A stretch of 64,000 nucleotides of DNA from Methylocystis sp. SC2 (GCF_000304315.1 NC_018485.1:652501-716500); one strand, 5' to 3'. Positions 36,327 to 45,490 are shown, counted from the stretch's first letter. Notes: a model not told the origin generated them from the sequence alone. Program-made: numbers and translations.

Positions 36327-36355
36327 GCAATGTCGCGCATGCGCGACGGTGTCAA
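36327..36355 (-). promoter_or_regulatory. Predicted ispH promoter with a perfect palindrome in the spacer
   Basis: On the minus strand TTGACA (36355-36350) is followed after 17 bases by CATTGC (36332-36327). The spacer is almost filled by the perfect 16-base palindrome GTCGCGCATGCGCGAC (36347-36332), which suggests a regulator that binds across the promoter. The regulator is unknown. Confidence 0.4.
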
Positions 36356-36533
36356 GCCGCGGCGCAGCGCGGATCCGCTGCGGGAGGCTCCTCGGCGAAC
36401 GCGGTCAATGCGTTGCTAACGCCGCCGCGGCGCAACACGTTTCCAGCTCCCCCGCCGATTGGCGCGACCGCCCGGACTGTGACACCATGACGGCGGGCTC
36501 GCCTTCCGGGCTCGCGTGAACGGAGCTGCGCGC

Positions 36534-37451
36534 ATGTCCTATCTCGACGAGATCTTGCAGTCCGCGCAAGGCGGCCAGCTGGTGTCCAATCTCGCTCAGC
36601 GCTTCGGCCTCTCCGACGAACAGATGGACCGCGCCATCAAAGCCCTTTCTCCCGCGCTCGAAGTCGGCCTGAGCAACGCCGCCGAACAGCCGTTGCTGTT
36701 CGAAAAGCTCTTGGGCGATATCGCGTCCCCGCTGCGCGCGGCGGCCTTCGACGATCCCGGCGCCGCGCAGGATGCAGATTCTCTCGCCCAGTCGCGACAG
36801 CTGCTCGAAGATCTCTTCGGCTCGCCGGCGGCCGCCGGGCGCGTCGTGCAGGTCGCCTCCCGCGAGTCGGGGCTGCGTCCGGACATTCTCTCGCAATTGC
36901 TGCCGGTGCTCGTTTCCGTGCTCATCGGCGGATTGTTCAAAAATGTGAGCAACCGGGGCCTCGGCGGCGTGCTCGGCCAGCTCGTCAGCTCCGGCGCGCT
37001 CGGCTCCATTTTGGAGCAGATGCTCGGCGGCGGGCGGGCCTCGCCGCCCGAACCCGCGCCGGCGCCGACGTCTCGAGGCGGCGCAGCTGGCGGCGCAACT
37101 CGCGGCGGCGGCCTTCTGGGCGGGCTTCTGGGGTCGATACTGGGCGCGTTGCTCGGCGGCCGCCGGCCCGCGCCCGATCCCTACGGCGGACCTGTCGGCG
37201 GACCCTTGGGCGGGCCCATGGGCGGGCCCATGGGCGGACCTGTCGGCGGGCCGATGGGCGGGCCGCTTGACCTCGACCGAGGCGCCGGGCGCTCTCAAGA
37301 CCTGCCCGATGATATGGATCAGGCGTCGATTCAGCAGGCGATCGAAGAGATCAAGCAGACGCTGCAGATCGGACGCGGCGGCGGCGGCGAAAACGCCGGC
37401 GCGCGCTCGGACTTTGAAAGCATTCTCGGCCAGATGTTCGGCAAGCGCTAG
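36534..37451 (+). CDS. DUF937 (YidB-like) family protein
   Basis: Protein of 305 residues. The N-terminal half is helical and carries the DUF937 pattern (LSDEQMDRAIKALSPALEVGL, then LRPDILSQLLPVLVSVLIGG and LGGVLGQLVSSGALGSILEQMLGG). A Gly-rich tail contains seven GGPx tetrapeptides (217-244) before a short helical end (IQQAIEEIKQTLQIG). No signal peptide is seen. GGAG at 36522 sits properly for ATG at 36534; an in-frame GTG at 36516 is less likely. The function of this family is unknown. Confidence 0.8.
   Translation: MSYLDEILQSAQGGQLVSNLAQRFGLSDEQMDRAIKALSPALEVGLSNAAEQPLLFEKLLGDIASPLRAAAFDDPGAAQDADSLAQSRQLLEDLFGSPAAAGRVVQVASRESGLRPDILSQLLPVLVSVLIGGLFKNVSNRGLGGVLGQLVSSGALGSILEQMLGGGRASPPEPAPAPTSRGGAAGGATRGGGLLGGLLGSILGALLGGRRPAPDPYGGPVGGPLGGPMGGPMGGPVGGPMGGPLDLDRGAGRSQDLPDDMDQASIQQAIEEIKQTLQIGRGGGGENAGARSDFESILGQMFGKR
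37185..37268 (+). repeat. 12-bp coding repeat (GGPx)7
   Basis: Seven in-frame units of 12 bases encode GGPV, GGPL, GGPM, GGPM, GGPV, GGPM and GGPL. Two adjacent units are identical in DNA (ggcgggcccatg), so copy number could vary by slippage. Confidence 0.85.
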
Positions 37452-37648
37452 GCGCCGGCCGCCTAGCTCGGGACGACCCGCGACGTTCCAAACCCGGGAC
37501 GCCCATCGGCGCGCCACGCCGGCGCCCGGCGCGGGGGTGCTTGCGCGACGCCCGCTTTCCTGCAATCCATCGGCGCGATTCATTCACCCGCGAGGCGCAT
37601 CCCGCGCCGCAATCGCGCGTCTCCTCTAGCACGGAAAATTCCCCGTAG

Positions 37649-39037
37649 ATGGCCCGCGACGTATCCGACACGACGCCGATCACGTCGCGCAACATGTTGG
37701 TCGAATGGCTCGAAGCCGGCTCCAAGACTGGCGGCGCCCCGCTGCTTATCGGCACGGAGCATGAGAAAATCCCCTTTTATGCGGCCGACGATGCGCCGGT
37801 CCCCTATGAGGGCGCCGGCGGCCGGGGCGGCGTGCGCGCGCTGCTTGAAGGCTTGCGCGACACGCTCGGCTGGGCCCCCATCCTCGACCGGGACGCGCTG
37901 ATCGGCCTCTATCAGTCCGATGGCGGCGGCGCGATCTCGCTCGAGCCCGGCGGACAGTTCGAACTCTCCGGGGCGCCTCTGGCCGACGTCCACGCCACGC
38001 ATGAGGAGCTCGACGCGCATTTCGCGGCGCTTGCGCCCCTGGCCCGCGCGCTCGGCGTGCGCTTCCTTGATCTTGGCTGCAGTCCGAAGTGGTCCCGCGC
38101 GGAGACGCCGTCGATGCCCAAGCAGCGCTACGCCATCATGCAGGCCTACATGCCGAAAGTCGGCGCGCTCGGGCTCGACATGATGTTTCGCACCGCGACC
38201 GTGCAGGTCAATCTCGACTTCGTCGACGAGGCCGACATGGTTCAAAAAATGCGTGTCGGCCTGGCTTTGCAGCCGCTCATCACCGCGATGTTCGCCAATT
38301 CGCCGTTTCTCGACGGCAAGCCGACCGGCCGGCTGTCGCAACGCTCCTATATCTGGCTCGACACCGATCCCGACCGAACCGGCATGCTGCCCTTCGCCTT
38401 CGAGGAGGGATTCGGCTTCGAACGCTATGTCGACTATGCGCTCGACGTGCCGATGTATTTCGTCAAACGTGGCGACGTCTACCACGACGTGGCGGGGGCG
38501 AGCTTTCGGGACTTGATGGAGGGCCGCCTTCAGCAACTGCCTGGCGAGCGCGCCACAATGTCCGACTGGGCCAATCACCTCTCGACGATCTTTCCGGAGG
38601 TGCGGTTAAAGACCTATCTCGAAATGCGCGGCGCGGACGCAGGCCCGCGCGCCCATTTCACCGCCCTTCCCGCGCTTTGCGCCGGCCTGTTCTATGACGC
38701 CGCCGGGCTCGATCAGGCGCGCGAACTGACGAAGGGGTGGAGCGCCGCCGCGCGTCAGGCGCTGCGCGCGGATGCGCCCGGTCTGGCGCTTGATGCGAGA
38801 ATCGAGGGCCGCAGCCTCCGCGACGTCGGGCGCGACGTTCTTGCGCTGGCGAAGGTCGGCTTGCGCCGACGCGCCCGCCTAGACGTCAAAGGACGCGATG
38901 AGAGCGTTTTTCTTGCGCCGCTGGAAGCAATTCTCGAAGACGGACGCACCCTGGCCCAGCGGCGCTTGGACGCCTATTACGGCGCGTGGGGGCGGTCGAT
39001 CGACGCCGCCTTCACCGACTGCGTGCTTCCGCAATAG
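37649..39037 (+). CDS. gshA: Glutamate-cysteine ligase
   Basis: First enzyme of glutathione synthesis, joining glutamate and cysteine with ATP. The 462-residue protein belongs to the plant/alphaproteobacterial class (GCS2-like): IGTEHEKIPF, SLEPGGQFELSG, RTATVQVNLDF and the substrate segment YLEMRGADAGPR. Length fits. ATG at 37649 follows a 197-base gap after the DUF937 gene; no clear Shine-Dalgarno sequence is seen. Confidence 0.95.
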   Translation: MARDVSDTTPITSRNMLVEWLEAGSKTGGAPLLIGTEHEKIPFYAADDAPVPYEGAGGRGGVRALLEGLRDTLGWAPILDRDALIGLYQSDGGGAISLEPGGQFELSGAPLADVHATHEELDAHFAALAPLARALGVRFLDLGCSPKWSRAETPSMPKQRYAIMQAYMPKVGALGLDMMFRTATVQVNLDFVDEADMVQKMRVGLALQPLITAMFANSPFLDGKPTGRLSQRSYIWLDTDPDRTGMLPFAFEEGFGFERYVDYALDVPMYFVKRGDVYHDVAGASFRDLMEGRLQQLPGERATMSDWANHLSTIFPEVRLKTYLEMRGADAGPRAHFTALPALCAGLFYDAAGLDQARELTKGWSAAARQALRADAPGLALDARIEGRSLRDVGRDVLALAKVGLRRRARLDVKGRDESVFLAPLEAILEDGRTLAQRRLDAYYGAWGRSIDAAFTDCVLPQ

Positions 39038-39076
39038 AAATCGCCGTGGAATTTGGAGCCTGCGCCGCCGCGACGG

Positions 39077-39400
39077 TCAGCGCGGGAAGAGGTCGTGCAA
39101 CCCGAAGGGCGCCATCGGCGGCAGCGAGGACCGCGCAGCGGCATGCTGCATGCCGTCCCGGCGCATATCCGTGTAACCCAATGGGGCGACGGGGGTGCGA
39201 GGCATGGAGACGCGGACGTGGCCGCCGAGCCGAACACAACCGTTTGACCCCGCGACTGCGACATAATCGGCGCCATATCGGGCGCATTGGCTGACATTAT
39301 CGGCATGCGCGGGCGCAACGGCGATGGCCGCGAGCGCGATGGCGCCGAAAAAGCCCGCCGGCAGAAGACGGTTACTGCGGCTGATGTTGCCTAGCGTCAT
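39077..39400 (-). CDS. Small exported protein with a porin N-terminal signature
   Basis: Protein of 107 residues with a signal peptide (cleavage near AHA-D, residue 33). The mature start CARYGADYVAVAGSNGC followed by VRLGGHVRV matches the first strand of alphaproteobacterial Porin_2-type porins, with both cysteines in place. The remaining ~45 residues are Pro/Arg-rich and contain no barrel. It is therefore either a stand-alone mini-protein of this family or the remnant of a porin gene. The convergent gshA gene ends 39 bases away. Confidence 0.65.
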   Translation of the reverse strand: MTLGNISRSNRLLPAGFFGAIALAAIAVAPAHADNVSQCARYGADYVAVAGSNGCVRLGGHVRVSMPRTPVAPLGYTDMRRDGMQHAAARSSLPPMAPFGLHDLFPR

Positions 39401-39659
39401 GAGTTTTGGGCCTCATTTCCGAAAGTTGCGCGCGCGTCGCGCGAGATTTCCGGAGCCTTGCGATCCCGACAATGTCTCGATACGCCGTAATCGCGCTGGC
39501 GGCGACGAGAACCTCCTCGCCTTCGAGCGGCGCATTCCGGCGCTGCAAATCCAACTAGAGCCAAACATCGTGGCAGGATCGTGTCTTGAACGCCCACGGG
39601 CGAAGCCAGTCGGCGCCACGTCAGAACTACCCTTTATTTTCTATTTATTTATTTTTGGT

Positions 39660-40421
39660 TTAGACGGCGTCCGTCCGAGAACGCCAATCGCCGATTGCGG
39701 CCTGGACGATCGCCAGAGCCGCGACGGCGGCGGTGTCGGCGCGCAGCACGCGCGGCCCGAGCGAAAGGCGCGCGACGTTCGGCAGACCGGCGACGGCGGC
39801 CCGTTCGGCCTCGTCGAAGCCGCCTTCCGGTCCGATGAGCACGCTCACGCCCTCCCGCGCCGTACGGCCCTCGAGCGCGTCCAAGGGGTTGGCGAGCGCG
39901 GCGCGTTCGTCACAAAACACGAGGAGCCGCCGCGCCGGCCAGCGCGCCAGAAACTCTGACAGGTCGACGGCGGCCGCGACTTCGGGCACGGCCAGCACGC
40001 CGCATTGCTCGGCGGCCTCGATCACATTGGACTCGAGCCGCCCCGAATTGAGCCGGCGGACCTGGGTTCGACGCGTGATCACCGGCAGGAGACGGCCGGC
40101 GCCCATCTCCGTGGCCTTCTGCGCCATGTAGTCGAGCCGCGCCTGCTTTAGCGGAGCGAAACAATAATCGAGGTCGGCGCGTTCGGTCTGGACGCGCAGC
40201 CGCTCGCCGACGCGCAATCTGGCGGAGCGCCGCGAGGCGTTTGCGAGCGTCGCGCGAAATTCGCCGTCGCGGCCATTGAACAGATGGATCGCGGCGCCCT
40301 CCCGCATGCGCAGGACATTGAGCAGATAGTTCGACGCCTCAGCTGAAGGCGCGAGTTCGACGTCCGGCGCGAGATCGTCACGAACGAACAGGCGCTGCGC
40401 AGAAAAATCATAAGCGGACAC
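39660..40421 (-). CDS. rsmE: 16S rRNA (uracil-1498-N3)-methyltransferase
   Basis: Methylates U1498 of 16S rRNA. The 253-residue SPOUT-family enzyme shows an N-terminal PUA-like domain with VLRMREGAAIHLFNGRDGE, then KATEMGAGRLLPVITRRTQ, and the cofactor knot IGPEGGFDEAE and LGPRVLRADTAAVAAL. GTG at 40421 is the start because GGGAG lies six bases upstream; the open frame to 40568 has no conserved sequence. An unusual AT-rich stretch (39632-39661) follows its stop. Confidence 0.93.
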   Translation of the reverse strand: MSAYDFSAQRLFVRDDLAPDVELAPSAEASNYLLNVLRMREGAAIHLFNGRDGEFRATLANASRRSARLRVGERLRVQTERADLDYCFAPLKQARLDYMAQKATEMGAGRLLPVITRRTQVRRLNSGRLESNVIEAAEQCGVLAVPEVAAAVDLSEFLARWPARRLLVFCDERAALANPLDALEGRTAREGVSVLIGPEGGFDEAERAAVAGLPNVARLSLGPRVLRADTAAVAALAIVQAAIGDWRSRTDAV

Positions 40422-40560
40422 GACGGCTCCCAAGCGGAGACGCGAGCGCAGGGACCGTTCGCCATGAAGCCGCCGCTTTGTTGCGTGCAGGTTCGCCAAA
40501 ACTTGCGTCGCCGGCAAGCCTGCTGGTAATGCTGCGAGCCTGATGAGCGGACCAAGACAC

Positions 40561-41004
40561 ATGATCATCGGCGCTGTCGATATTTCTCGCGCTGTCGCGC
40601 GACTTTCGCTGTTCGCGATGCTGCTCGCCTCTACCGGCGCGCATGCGCAAGCCTGTCAGGAAGACTTCAGGAAGCTCACCGAGAAGCGCATGGCGGGAAT
40701 CGAGGCGCTCAATACGCTCGGAAAGGCTGGCAAGGGCAAGATGGATCCCGAAGCCGCCTGCCCCGCGGCGAAACGTCTCGTCGCCGTCGAAACCGAGATG
40801 ATGAATTACATCACCAAGAACAAGGAATGGTGCAACATTCCTGACAATGTCGCCGACGGCTTCAAGGAAGCGCGCGCCAAAACTCAGGGCTTCGCGTCGC
40901 AGGCCTGCGCGGCCGCAGCGAAGATGAAAGAGATGCGCGATCAAGCGGCGGCCGGCGGCGGCGGCATGATGGCGCCGCCAAAGTTGCCCGCCGGACCGCT
41001 GTGA
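40561..41004 (+). CDS. Exported conserved hypothetical protein
   Basis: Protein of about 147 residues with a signal peptide ending AHAQ-A. The mature part is helical, with four cysteines (ACQEDF, EAACPAAKRL, EWCNIP and SQACAAAAKM) probably forming two disulfides, and a Gly/Pro tail. An ATG 18 bases upstream (40543) is an alternative start. Its stop overlaps the ubiA start, so the two are co-translated. The function is unknown. Confidence 0.72.
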   Translation: MIIGAVDISRAVARLSLFAMLLASTGAHAQACQEDFRKLTEKRMAGIEALNTLGKAGKGKMDPEAACPAAKRLVAVETEMMNYITKNKEWCNIPDNVADGFKEARAKTQGFASQACAAAAKMKEMRDQAAAGGGGMMAPPKLPAGPL

Positions 41005-41957
41005 ACTTACGGCGAAGCGGCGATTCGGCGGGAGCGACCGCGCTGCCCGACGCCATCGCGGATCATCCGGTACTGCGCCGCGCGCCGCCAGCATTCCTGC
41101 CTTACATCCAGCTTGCGCGCCTCGATCGGCCCATCGGCTGGTGGCTGCTGCTGCTTCCCTGCTGGGAAGCGAGCGCGCTCGCCTCCGCCTCGATGCGCGA
41201 AGGCCCCAACGTCTGGCACTTGACGCTCTTCTTTATCGGCGCCGTCGCCATGCGCGGCGCCGGCTCGACCTATAATGATTACGTTGATCGCGAGATCGAC
41301 GCCAAGGTCGAGCGCACGCGCCTGCGGCCGCTCGCCAGCGGGCGCCTCTCGCCTGCGGCGGCGGTGGGCTTCCTCGTCGCGCAATGCCTCGTCGGCCTCG
41401 CGGTGCTCTTGTCGTTCAACGGCCTCACGATCGGTCTTGGGCTGATATCTCCGCTGATCGTGCTGATTTATCCCTTCGCCAAGCGCTTCACCTCCTGGCC
41501 GCAGGCGATCCTCGGATTGGCCTTCGCCTATGGCGCGCTGCTCGGCTGGACGGCGCGCACGGGCGAACTCGGCGCGCCGGCGCTATTTCTTTACGCGGCG
41601 GCGATCTCATGGACGATCGGCTTCGACACGATTTACGCGCTCCAGGACATGCGCGACGACGCGATCGTCGGCGTGCGCTCGACGGCGAGATTGTTCGGAC
41701 GGCGCGTGCAATTGGCGGTCGGCGCGCTCTACGCCATGTCCGCCGCATGCGCGGCCTTCGCCGTTTATCTGGCGGGCGGCGGATGGTTCGCCTATGCCGG
41801 GGTCGCCGCCTATGCGACGCATCTCGCCTGGCAGACCGCGCAGACCCGGGAAGATGTCGCGCCGTTCACCGCCCTGCGCCTGTTCCGCTCAAATCGCGAC
41901 GCCGGTCTGCTGCTGTTCGCAGGCTTTTTTGCGCAGAGCGTCGCCTTCCTTTTCTAG
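41001..41957 (+). CDS. ubiA: 4-hydroxybenzoate polyprenyltransferase
   Basis: Integral membrane enzyme of ubiquinone synthesis, attaching the polyprenyl tail to 4-hydroxybenzoate. The 318-residue protein has eight to nine membrane segments and both Asp-rich motifs, NDYVDREIDAKVERTRLRPLASG and DTIYALQDMRDDA. Its start is GTG at 41001, within the stop codon of the preceding gene (GTGA), which indicates coupling. Confidence 0.94.
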   Translation: MNLRRSGDSAGATALPDAIADHPVLRRAPPAFLPYIQLARLDRPIGWWLLLLPCWEASALASASMREGPNVWHLTLFFIGAVAMRGAGSTYNDYVDREIDAKVERTRLRPLASGRLSPAAAVGFLVAQCLVGLAVLLSFNGLTIGLGLISPLIVLIYPFAKRFTSWPQAILGLAFAYGALLGWTARTGELGAPALFLYAAAISWTIGFDTIYALQDMRDDAIVGVRSTARLFGRRVQLAVGALYAMSAACAAFAVYLAGGGWFAYAGVAAYATHLAWQTAQTREDVAPFTALRLFRSNRDAGLLLFAGFFAQSVAFLF

Positions 41958-41990
41958 AGCGCCTCGGGCGATGCGCGATGCGGAACTGCG

Positions 41991-42194
41991 CTACTTCTCG
42001 AGTTCCTTTTTGCGATCGACGCAAGAATCGATTTGTTTCTTGTCGAGATCCCAATAGGAGCCGCCGCAGAGCGCCTCATAGCGACTGCTGACGAAAAAGG
42101 ACCAGATGTAATAGCCGGTCAGCACCACCGCGGCGACGGCGGCGATTTTCATGATGAAGTTGAATCGCGCTTCCGCGTCCTGGGTGTCCGACAT
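41991..42194 (-). CDS. Small single-span membrane protein
   Basis: Protein of 67 residues with one membrane helix (about 14-34, IMKIAAVAAVVLTGYYIWSFFV) and a short tail with two cysteines (EALCGGSYWDL, IDSCVDRKKELEK). ATG at 42194 has GGAG nine bases upstream. It follows the efflux permease gene on the same strand after 49 bases, so it may be an accessory of that system. No family is recognised. Confidence 0.65.
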   Translation of the reverse strand: MSDTQDAEARFNFIMKIAAVAAVVLTGYYIWSFFVSSRYEALCGGSYWDLDKKQIDSCVDRKKELEK

Positions 42195-42243
42195 TGTTTG
42201 TCTCCGCGCCAAAGTTAAGCCGCCGAAAATTGCGCCGTCAACG

Positions 42244-43431
42244 TCAGTCCAGCGTCTGCCGGAAACGCATCACCGCGACGCTCATCGCAACAAGCGTAAA
42301 GGCCGCAAGCGCGCCGGCGTCGACGGCGAGATCGCCGAAGTTAGAGCCCTTCAACATCACCGAGCGCACAATGCGCAGATAATGGGTGAGCGGCAGCGCC
42401 TCACCCGTATATTGCGCCCACATCGGCATGCCGTGGAAAGGAAAAAGGAACCCCGAAAGAAGCATGCTCGGCAGAAAAAAGAAGAAGGTCATCTGCATCG
42501 CCTGCAGCTGATTTACCGCGACCGTCGAGAAAGTGTAGCCCACCGACAGATTTGCGACGATAAAAAGCAGCGTCAGCACGGTGAGCGTAAAGAGCGAGCC
42601 GACCACCGGCACCTGAAACAACAGGGAAGCGACAATGAGAATCGTCGACATCTGCACGGCGCCGACGACCACATAGGGCGCGATCTTTCCGAGCATGATC
42701 TCGACCGGGAGTATCGGCATGGCGAGCAACGCCTCCATCGTTCCCCGCTCGATTTCCCGCGTCACCGACATCGCCGTATACATCAGCATCGTCATGGTCA
42801 AAATCGTGCCGATCAGTCCGGGCACGATATTGCGGCGCGTCTCTCCAGCCGGATTGTAGCGCCGATGCACGCGGATCTCGTAAGGCGGCGCATTCTGCGC
42901 AAGCGACGCCAGCGGTCCGGTCAGTTCACGGTCGAGCGCCTGATTCGCGGCGCCGAGCGCGGCGGCGACCGCGCCCGAGGTCGCCGTCGGGTCCGTGGCG
43001 TCGGCGATGAGTAGCAGCCCCGGTTTTTCGCCGCGGACGAGCTGGCGAGAGAAATCGGGCGGAATTTGAATGACGAACTGCACCTTGTTCGAGAGGATCA
43101 ATTTGTCGGCGTCGGCCTCGCCGCGCGCGACATATTTGATGTTGAAATAATCGGTGGCGCGCAAGGCGCCGATCAGCGCGCGCGCGATCGGGCTGTCGTC
43201 GCCCGTCAGCACCGCCGTCGGCAGATGTTTGGGATCGGTGTTGATCGCATATCCGAAAAGCATCAGCTGAATGATCGGAATGCCGACGATCATCGCGAAG
43301 GTCGGCCGGTCGCGCCGAAGCTGAATGAATTCCTTGACGAACATCGCGACGAAACGCTGCCAGGACTGCGCGAGCGCGCCGCGGCGCGCCGGACGCGAAA
43401 CGACGTTCGGCCGGCCTTCCTGCGCGCTCAC
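42244..43431 (-). CDS. ABC-2 type efflux permease (YbhR/YhhJ-like)
   Basis: Membrane subunit of an ABC exporter, about 395 residues. One N-terminal span (FVKEFIQLRRDRPTFAMIVG, then IIQLMLFGYAIN) is followed by a large periplasmic domain and five C-terminal spans, with the ABC-2 segment REIERGTMEALLAMPI. GTG at 43431 starts the gene and overlaps the ATPase stop (GTGA). A single permease suggests a homodimer, whereas E. coli YbhFSR uses two different ones. Confidence 0.88.
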   Translation of the reverse strand: MSAQEGRPNVVSRPARRGALAQSWQRFVAMFVKEFIQLRRDRPTFAMIVGIPIIQLMLFGYAINTDPKHLPTAVLTGDDSPIARALIGALRATDYFNIKYVARGEADADKLILSNKVQFVIQIPPDFSRQLVRGEKPGLLLIADATDPTATSGAVAAALGAANQALDRELTGPLASLAQNAPPYEIRVHRRYNPAGETRRNIVPGLIGTILTMTMLMYTAMSVTREIERGTMEALLAMPILPVEIMLGKIAPYVVVGAVQMSTILIVASLLFQVPVVGSLFTLTVLTLLFIVANLSVGYTFSTVAVNQLQAMQMTFFFFLPSMLLSGFLFPFHGMPMWAQYTGEALPLTHYLRIVRSVMLKGSNFGDLAVDAGALAAFTLVAMSVAVMRFRQTLD

Positions 43432-44357
43432 TGGTCGGCTCCAGCGCGAGTCATCAAATCGATGAACACATCTTCGAGCGATGGCTCGTCGCGCCTCCAA
43501 TCTTGGACGCCCTCGGCGCTGTAGCGGCGCGCGATGCGCTCCATCGCCGCCTCGTCACGCCCGCCGACGTGCAGCGCCGAGCCGAAGCGCGCGACCATGT
43601 CTACGCCGGGTTGACGTTTCAATTCGCCGCCGAGCGGATCGAGGCCTTCGCCCGTCACCACCCAGGTCGAGAGATTCGCGCCGGCGATGATCTCCGGAAT
43701 CGTGCCTGAAGCGAGCAGCCGCCCATTGGCGATATAGGCGATCCGGTGACAGCGCTCCGCTTCGTCCATGTAGTGCGTCGAGACGAGCACGGTTAAGCCT
43801 TGCGTCGCCAGATGATGGATCTCGTCCCAGAAGTCGCGTCGCGCCTTGGGATCGACGCCCGCGGTCGGTTCGTCGAGGAGGAGCAGCGACGGGCCAGGCA
43901 AAATGCATGCGCCAAGCGCCAGTCGTTGCTTCCAGCCGCCGGACAGTTCGCCGGCGAGTTGGTCGGCGCGCGCGACGAGGCCGAGCCGCTCGAGCGCGCC
44001 CTGAGCTGCTTTTTCCGGCGCTTCGAGGCCGTAGACGCGCGCGACGAACTCCAGATTTTCGCGAATGGTGAGGTCGCGATAGAGCGAAAAGCCCTGCGTC
44101 ATATAGCCGACATAGCGCTTGATCTGTTCCTGCTGCCGGCGAATGTCGTAGCCAAGACATTCGCCCTCGCCCGAATCGGGCGTCAGCAGGCCGCAGAGCA
44201 TGCGGATCGTCGTCGTCTTGCCGCTGCCGTTGGGGCCGAGAAAGCCCTGGATGTGGCCGCGCGCCACCTGCAGCGTGAAATCGTCGACGACTTTTTTGGC
44301 GCCAAAGGATTTGGTGAGCCCGCGCACATCGATCGCGATGTCGCTTGCAGCGCTCAC
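43428..44357 (-). CDS. ABC efflux ATP-binding protein (YbhF-like, single domain)
   Basis: ATPase of 309 residues powering the adjacent permease. Motifs are Walker A GPNGSGKTT, Q-loop YMTQGFSLY, signature LSGGWKQRLALG, Walker B LLLLDEPTAGVD and switch His in VSTHYMDEAERC. The C-terminal extension of DrrA/NatA-type exporters is present. The upstream membrane-fusion gene overlaps by 4 bases. Confidence 0.93.
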   Translation of the reverse strand: MSAASDIAIDVRGLTKSFGAKKVVDDFTLQVARGHIQGFLGPNGSGKTTTIRMLCGLLTPDSGEGECLGYDIRRQQEQIKRYVGYMTQGFSLYRDLTIRENLEFVARVYGLEAPEKAAQGALERLGLVARADQLAGELSGGWKQRLALGACILPGPSLLLLDEPTAGVDPKARRDFWDEIHHLATQGLTVLVSTHYMDEAERCHRIAYIANGRLLASGTIPEIIAGANLSTWVVTGEGLDPLGGELKRQPGVDMVARFGSALHVGGRDEAAMERIARRYSAEGVQDWRRDEPSLEDVFIDLMTRAGADQ

Positions 44358-45343
44358 GGCGCCGCTCCCGTCGACTCCGGCGCCGGCGCGACGGCGACCG
44401 GCATGCCAAGGGGCAACGCGCGCGCCGCGCCTTCGAGCCGCGCTTCGGCCTTAAAAACGAGTTTTGCGCGCTCCTTGTCGCTGAAGATCACAGGGGGCGT
44501 ATATTCCTGCCGGCTGGCGATATAGCTGACGCGCCCAAAGAGGTCGTCGGCGCAGCCGTCGCAGGTGACGCGCATCCGTTCGCCCAGCGAGATCTTCGGC
44601 AGCTCCGGCTCGGAAACGAAGAAGCGCACTTTGCGATTCTCCGGCGGCAACAGCGCAACGACCGGCTGACCCGCGTTGACGATCTCGCCTGGTCGGAAAA
44701 AGACGTCCTGCACGACGCCGTCGGCGGGCGCGACGACGCTCTGGCGCTTGATGCGGACGTTCAGCGCGTCGAGTTGCGCGCGCGCCTGTTTCAGGCTGGC
44801 TTCAGCGGCTTCGATCTCCTGCGAGCGACTCGCCATGCGCGAAGCCTGAACCTGCCGGCGCGCTTCCTGCACGCTCGCCTCATCGCGCGCGCGGGCCATT
44901 TCGGCGCGATCGAGCGCGGCCTTCGCGACATGACCTTTGGCGTATAGTTTTTTTTGCCGCTCATAATCAGCGCGGGACAATTCGAGAGCGGCCTCGGCGC
45001 GCTCCAGCGCGGCCTGCAGAACGGCGATCTGCTCCGGGCGATTCATCGCCGCCCGAAGATTTTCGACTTGCGCCTCAAGTTGGGCGATGCGCGCCGATGA
45101 TTCATCGCGGGCGCGATCGAGAAGCGTCGTCGATAAGGTGAACAGCGGATCGCCCTTTTTGACCTCGGCGCCGGCCGAAACCGCGAGGCTCGCGACCCTC
45201 TCGGTCTCGTAAGGGCCGATGTAGAGCATCTCTCCTTCGACATAGCCCAGAAAGACATCGGCGGGAGTCGCCGGACGATAGGCGACGCGCCAAACGACAG
45301 CGGCGAGGAGCGCCAGCGCAATGAAGACCGCGAGACGCTTCAT
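44354..45343 (-). CDS. Membrane fusion protein of the efflux system (YbhG/HlyD-like)
   Basis: Periplasmic adaptor of 329 residues. One N-terminal anchor (residues 5-20) is followed by a biotinyl-lipoyl half (VSAGAEVKKGDPLFTL), a long coiled-coil hairpin (about 75-200), the second half-lipoyl (VVAPADGVVQDVFFRPGEIV) and a beta-barrel domain. It heads the three-gene operon, whose members overlap by 4 bases at each junction. Together they should export hydrophobic or cationic compounds; no outer-membrane TolC partner is present here. Confidence 0.9.
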   Translation of the reverse strand: MKRLAVFIALALLAAVVWRVAYRPATPADVFLGYVEGEMLYIGPYETERVASLAVSAGAEVKKGDPLFTLSTTLLDRARDESSARIAQLEAQVENLRAAMNRPEQIAVLQAALERAEAALELSRADYERQKKLYAKGHVAKAALDRAEMARARDEASVQEARRQVQASRMASRSQEIEAAEASLKQARAQLDALNVRIKRQSVVAPADGVVQDVFFRPGEIVNAGQPVVALLPPENRKVRFFVSEPELPKISLGERMRVTCDGCADDLFGRVSYIASRQEYTPPVIFSDKERAKLVFKAEARLEGAARALPLGMPVAVAPAPESTGAAP

Positions 45344-45458
45344 GCGGCGGGGGCGGCGTAGAGCGGTTCGAGCATGGCCGGATTATGCACCTTCCCCGCC
45401 GCGCGACGAAACTTGCCGCGCGGCGCTGCCAACAAAGCCCCTCCCAAGGCGAAACTCC

Positions 45459-45490
45459 TTTTGCCGCAGCGGCGGCAAAAAGGCTAGAAT
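45459..45490 (+). promoter_or_regulatory. Predicted etfD promoter with overlapping inverted repeat
   Basis: TTGCCG (45461-45466) and TAGAAT (45485-45490) are 18 bases apart. The perfect inverted repeat TTTTGCCGC-agcg-GCGGCAAAA (45459-45480) covers the -35 and most of the spacer, the place for a repressor. No T-run follows, so it is not a terminator on the plus strand. Confidence 0.45.

Noticed and set aside
39632..39661. Very AT-rich stretch after rsmE as an integration site or terminator
   Set aside because: No stem on either strand and no repeat or tRNA end is present; it is noted only as a composition spike.
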